Assembly: GCA_016290615.1 (NCBI GenBank)
Contig: JAEEUS010000005.1
Location: forward strand, 1 to 64,000
Reading direction: 5' to 3'
Length of the DNA: 64,000 nt
DNA from: Lachnospiraceae bacterium
Lineage (GTDB): Bacteria; Bacillota; Clostridia; Lachnospirales; Lachnospiraceae
Shown here: positions 61,585-64,000 of the stretch, piece by piece
How positions within the stretch are numbered: the stretch's first letter is position 1
Layout: each line of letters opens with the position of its first letter
Position numbers and translations under genes: made by a program
Notes under the pieces: generated by a model
Told to the model about the DNA's origin: nothing
The model's database searches: none
What the model saw: only the letters and a program-made list of their open reading frames with translations

Positions 61585-62382
61585 ATGAGTAAGATAAGAA
61601 GGAAAAGAAGGAAGAAAAAGGTCGAACGGGTAAGATTTGAAAGACCTCAGATACATATGAGTTCCCATACAATAAAGATGATCATAATCATAACTGCGAT
61701 CATCATGGTACTGGGATGTGCATTTGCCTATTTCGTAAAGAAATACACTGTAGATACCATTATTGTTGAAGGAAGTACGCATTATACTACAGATGAGATC
61801 AACAGAATGGTCATCGGTGACGGCTTTCTTGCCAAGAACTCGATCATACTGTCATTAAAATACAGGAATAAAGAGATAAAGGATGTACCGTTCATCGAAA
61901 CGATGAGTGTAAGGATTCTATCGCCCACTACTATAAAGATAACGATCTATGAAAAGGCTGTCGCCGGATACGTTGAATATATGGGTCAGTACATATATTT
62001 TGATAAGGACGGTACGGTCGTTGAGTCTTCCGACATAAGAACGGAGGGCATACCTCAGATCATGGGCATGAAGTTCGATCATGTCGTTTTGTGGGAGAAG
62101 CTTCCGGTTTCTGATGAGGAGATATTCAAGAACATCCTCGATGTTTCGCAACTTCTCGAAAAGTATGAGATAAAAGTCGACAAGATCTACTTTGATGACG
62201 ATTACAACGTAACTCTGTACTTTGATCAGGCAAGGGTAAAACTGGGCAGTTTTGACTATATAGATGAGAAGATAATACGCCTTAAAGCCATACTTCCGGA
62301 GCTGAAGGGAAAAAAGGGCGTGCTCAAATTGCAAAACTTTACAGTTGATTCGGAATATGCCTCATTTGAAGAGGACGAGTAA
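61585..62382 (+). CDS. ftsQ: FtsQ/DivIB-type division protein
   Basis: 265 residues. A very basic N-terminus (residues 2-20 are mostly R and K), one membrane helix (about 32-52), then a POTRA domain starting TIIVEGSTHYTTDEINRMV, and the FtsQ beta domain with ILSPTTIKITIYEK and AGYVEYMGQYIYFD. It stabilises FtsL/DivIC at the septum. The product fits the Gram-positive name DivIB as well. It begins 3 bases after ftsW. Confidence 0.92.
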   Translation: MSKIRRKRRKKKVERVRFERPQIHMSSHTIKMIIIITAIIMVLGCAFAYFVKKYTVDTIIVEGSTHYTTDEINRMVIGDGFLAKNSIILSLKYRNKEIKDVPFIETMSVRILSPTTIKITIYEKAVAGYVEYMGQYIYFDKDGTVVESSDIRTEGIPQIMGMKFDHVVLWEKLPVSDEEIFKNILDVSQLLEKYEIKVDKIYFDDDYNVTLYFDQARVKLGSFDYIDEKIIRLKAILPELKGKKGVLKLQNFTVDSEYASFEEDE

Positions 62383-62476
62383 TTGTTCTCAAAACTTAAA
62401 AAATAGTTGCGTTTAGTAAAAAATAATTATAAGATATAGAGTGTGACGTTATGCGGGGCAAAGGAGGAAAGAAGCT

Positions 62477-63691
62477 TTGTTAGAGATTAAAACCAATAAC
62501 GCAGAAGCCGGAGCCAAGATACTTGTAATAGGTGTTGGCGGTGCCGGAAACAATGCGGTCAATCGTATGATTGATGAAGCTATAGGTGGAGTGGATTTTA
62601 TAGGCGTAAACACAGATAAGCAGGCACTGCAGCTTTGTAAGGCTCCCAAATTGTTGCAGATCGGCGAAAAGCTTACCAAAGGTCTCGGAGCAGGTGCAAA
62701 GCCTGAGATCGGTGAAAGAGCAGCAGAAGAGAGTTATGATGAACTCACTGCAGCTATACAGGCATACAACATGGTGTTTGTTACATGCGGTATGGGCGGC
62801 GGAACCGGAACAGGAGCAGCTCCTATCGTTGCTAAGATCGCCAAGGATATGGGTATCCTTACAGTAGGTGTTGTTACAAAGCCTTTCCGTTTCGAGGCAA
62901 AGACACGTATGACAAATGCGCTTGCCGGCCTTGAAAAACTCAGAGAGAGTGTAGATACTCTTATTGTTATACCTAACGATAAGATTTATGAGATAGTAGA
63001 CAGAAAAACAACAATGCCCGATGCTTTGAAGAAAGCAGACCAGGTATTGCAGCAGGCAGTACAGGGCATAACAGATCTGATCAATGTTCCTTCAGTTATC
63101 AACCTTGACTTTGCTGATATACAGACAGTCATGAGAGACAAGGGTATCGCTCATATCGGTATCGGTGAAGGAAAAGGCGAGGATAAGGCTATCGAAGCTG
63201 TTAAGCAGGCTGTTGAGTCTCCGCTTCTTGAGACAACGATCACAGGTGCTACGGATGTCATCCTTAATGTTACAGGTGATATCTCAATGTTCGATGCCGA
63301 TGATGCAGCTAATTATATTCAGTCACTTACAGGTTCTGACATCAACGTTATCTTCGGATGCATGTATGATGCGAGTGAACCTGATACATGTAAGATAACT
63401 GTTATCGCAACAGGTATCGAGCAGAATATGAACCAGGATATGCGTATATTCAGCACACGTCCGGGTACAGCAGGAATGCAGAGACCTATCCAGCAGCAGA
63501 TGCCTATGGGTGGCGTTGCAAGACAGGTTACACCTTCTGCCCAGCCAAGACCTGCTACGATAGGCGGCGCTACGGGAACGATCCCTACTCCTAGAACTAA
63601 CTTTACGTCACAGCTTCAGCGCCCTGCAGATATCAAGAGCAAGGTAGAAGAGAATCAGCTTAAGATTCCGGATTTCTTACAGAAGAAATAA
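62477..63691 (+). CDS. ftsZ: Cell division GTPase FtsZ
   Basis: 404 residues from TTG 62477 with AAGGAGG nine bases upstream. Nucleotide-binding [13 protein letters not shown], the tubulin signature [10 protein letters not shown], and T7-loop [11 protein letters not shown] with catalytic aspartate. A Gln/Pro/Ala-rich linker (about 325-385) leads to the C-terminal peptide [10 protein letters not shown], the docking site for membrane anchors. It polymerises into the Z-ring. No ftsA gene precedes it, as in many Clostridia. A strong terminator follows. Confidence 0.98.
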   Translation: MLEIKTNNAEAGAKILVIGVGGAGNNAVNRMIDEAIGGVDFIGVNTDKQALQLCKAPKLLQIGEKLTKGLGAGAKPEIGERAAEESYDELTAAIQAYNMVFVTCGMGGGTGTGAAPIVAKIAKDMGILTVGVVTKPFRFEAKTRMTNALAGLEKLRESVDTLIVIPNDKIYEIVDRKTTMPDALKKADQVLQQAVQGITDLINVPSVINLDFADIQTVMRDKGIAHIGIGEGKGEDKAIEAVKQAVESPLLETTITGATDVILNVTGDISMFDADDAANYIQSLTGSDINVIFGCMYDASEPDTCKITVIATGIEQNMNQDMRIFSTRPGTAGMQRPIQQQMPMGGVARQVTPSAQPRPATIGGATGTIPTPRTNFTSQLQRPADIKSKVEENQLKIPDFLQKK

Positions 63692-63702
63692 TTAGGATTT
63701 TC

Positions 63703-63732
63703 AGAGCTCCCAGATCGGGAGCTCTTTTTTTG
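63703..63732 (+). terminator. Terminator after ftsZ
   Basis: Perfect 9-bp stem AGAGCTCCC (63703-63711) / GGGAGCTCT (63717-63725), loop of 5, then seven T. Confidence 0.92.
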
Positions 63733-63733
63733 T

Positions 63734-63745
63734 CTTGTGCACAAG
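63734..63745. promoter_or_regulatory. 12-bp perfect palindrome CTTGTGCACAAG
   Basis: Self-complementary site just after the ftsZ terminator and about 100 bases before the nrdR promoter. No factor can be assigned; it may be an operator or chance. Confidence 0.3.
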
Positions 63746-63820
63746 TTACATAATGCTTAGATATTTATGATCGAAGCAATACCAGATGATGTTATAATAT
63801 GCGAAAAATAAGGAAAAATC

Positions 63821-63835
63821 TTCAAAATATTGTGT
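63821..63835. promoter_or_regulatory. Possible NrdR-box-like half site
   Basis: TTCAAAATATTGTGT ends in ATATTGTGT, like one half of the NrdR box, and lies 8 bases before the -35 of nrdR. A less good AT-rich match stands about 31 bases upstream. Weak evidence. Confidence 0.2.
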
Positions 63836-63843
63836 AAAAAGAG

Positions 63844-63872
63844 TTGACATAAAGAATTATGTTTATTATAAT
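63844..63872 (+). promoter_or_regulatory. Consensus sigma-A promoter for nrdR
   Basis: TTGACA at 63844-63849, exactly 17 bases, TATAAT at 63867-63872. Both hexamers and the spacing are perfect, making this the strongest promoter in the window by sequence. Confidence 0.85.
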
Positions 63873-63933
63873 TATGTTAATTAATGTATAGAGATTTAGT
63901 TTTCATTCTTTTTTCTTATGCGGAGGTAGGACT

Positions 63934-64000
63934 ATGAAGTGCCCATTTTGTGGTCATGAAAACACTAGAGTTATTGATTCCAGACCGGCAGAGGACAATA
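63934..64000 (+). CDS. nrdR: Transcriptional repressor NrdR, N-terminal part (cut by window edge)
   Basis: Starts at ATG 63934 with GGAGGT seven bases upstream. The 22 visible residues include [18 protein letters not shown] and AED, the zinc-ribbon start of NrdR, which represses ribonucleotide reductase genes when bound to dATP/ATP. The gene continues past the window. Its position after ftsZ is seen in other Firmicutes. Confidence 0.93.
   Translation, partial: MKCPFCGHENTRVIDSRPAEDN

Noticed and set aside
1..64000. Insertion sequences, prophage or attachment sites
   Set aside because: No transposase, integrase or phage genes and no duplicated tRNA end were seen; tRNA-Leu is intact and not flanked by an integrase gene.

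Overview
The window looks like chromosome from a motile, anaerobic, low-to-mid GC member of the Clostridia, most likely Lachnospiraceae. The signs are a SCIFF/ranthipeptide precursor with its radical SAM maturase next to secDF, an NADH-linked [FeFe]-hydrogenase trimer, FliW and a chemoreceptor, many large GGDEF/HD-GYP proteins, frequent TTG starts with strong GGAGG ribosome binding sites, and sigma-A type promoters that often carry an extended -10. Family names come from motif recognition by eye; no database search was run.

Layout. 1-3138: small accessory genes (two VOC-fold proteins, one cut by the window edge; a CDP-alcohol phosphatidyltransferase; two GNAT acetyltransferases; a DinB-fold protein). 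3196-3794: fliW as a single-gene unit with its own promoter, a perfect 9-bp inverted repeat over the -10, and a terminator. 3898-7332: VTC-domain polyphosphate polymerase, DUF4956 membrane protein and CotH-like protein in one unit. 7394-9471: DUF3737 protein and a PatB/MalY C-S lyase, translationally coupled. 9510-12698: a 7TM, PAS, HD-GYP, REC, GGDEF protein. 12770-16064: typA/bipA, tRNA-Leu(CAA) and a CNNM/CBS transporter. 16066-19991: SCIFF peptide, hairpin, maturase, secDF. 20012-31531: recJ, priA, def, fmt, rsmB, rlmN, prpC, prkC, rsgA, the classic Firmicutes housekeeping cluster with many overlaps. 31579-33971: a possible short RNA, then DUF2975, XRE regulator and DUF4153. 33974-43082: a very compact signalling unit made of the NAD(P)HX repair enzyme nnr, a REC-GGDEF-REC-HD-GYP regulator, a hybrid histidine kinase with HPt, and a hybrid histidine kinase fused to a DegV domain. 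43085-45541 (minus): a chemoreceptor whose sensor is built from nested triplications. 45678-49960: hydrogenase genes. 49970-54908: a giant HD-GYP protein with an ECF S-component-like membrane domain and a beta-propeller, overlapped by a BMP-family binding protein. 55034-56241: ychF. 56319-63732: a division cluster (mraZ, rsmH, ftsL-like, PBP, ftsW, divIB/ftsQ, ftsZ) without mraY, murD or murG. 63844-64000: start of nrdR behind a perfect consensus promoter.

How it works together. Three proteins here carry HD-GYP domains and two of those also carry GGDEF domains with intact motifs, so this locus can both make and break cyclic di-GMP. Together with the hybrid kinases, the chemoreceptor and FliW it points to a cell that ties surface or motility decisions to extracellular and metabolic cues. 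The strongest candidates for undescribed systems are (i) the S-component/propeller/HD-GYP protein paired with a non-lipoprotein BMP binding protein, (ii) the histidine kinase-receiver-DegV fusion, which could link fatty-acid binding to phosphotransfer, and (iii) the chemoreceptor with 3x26-residue and 3x98-residue tandem repeats.
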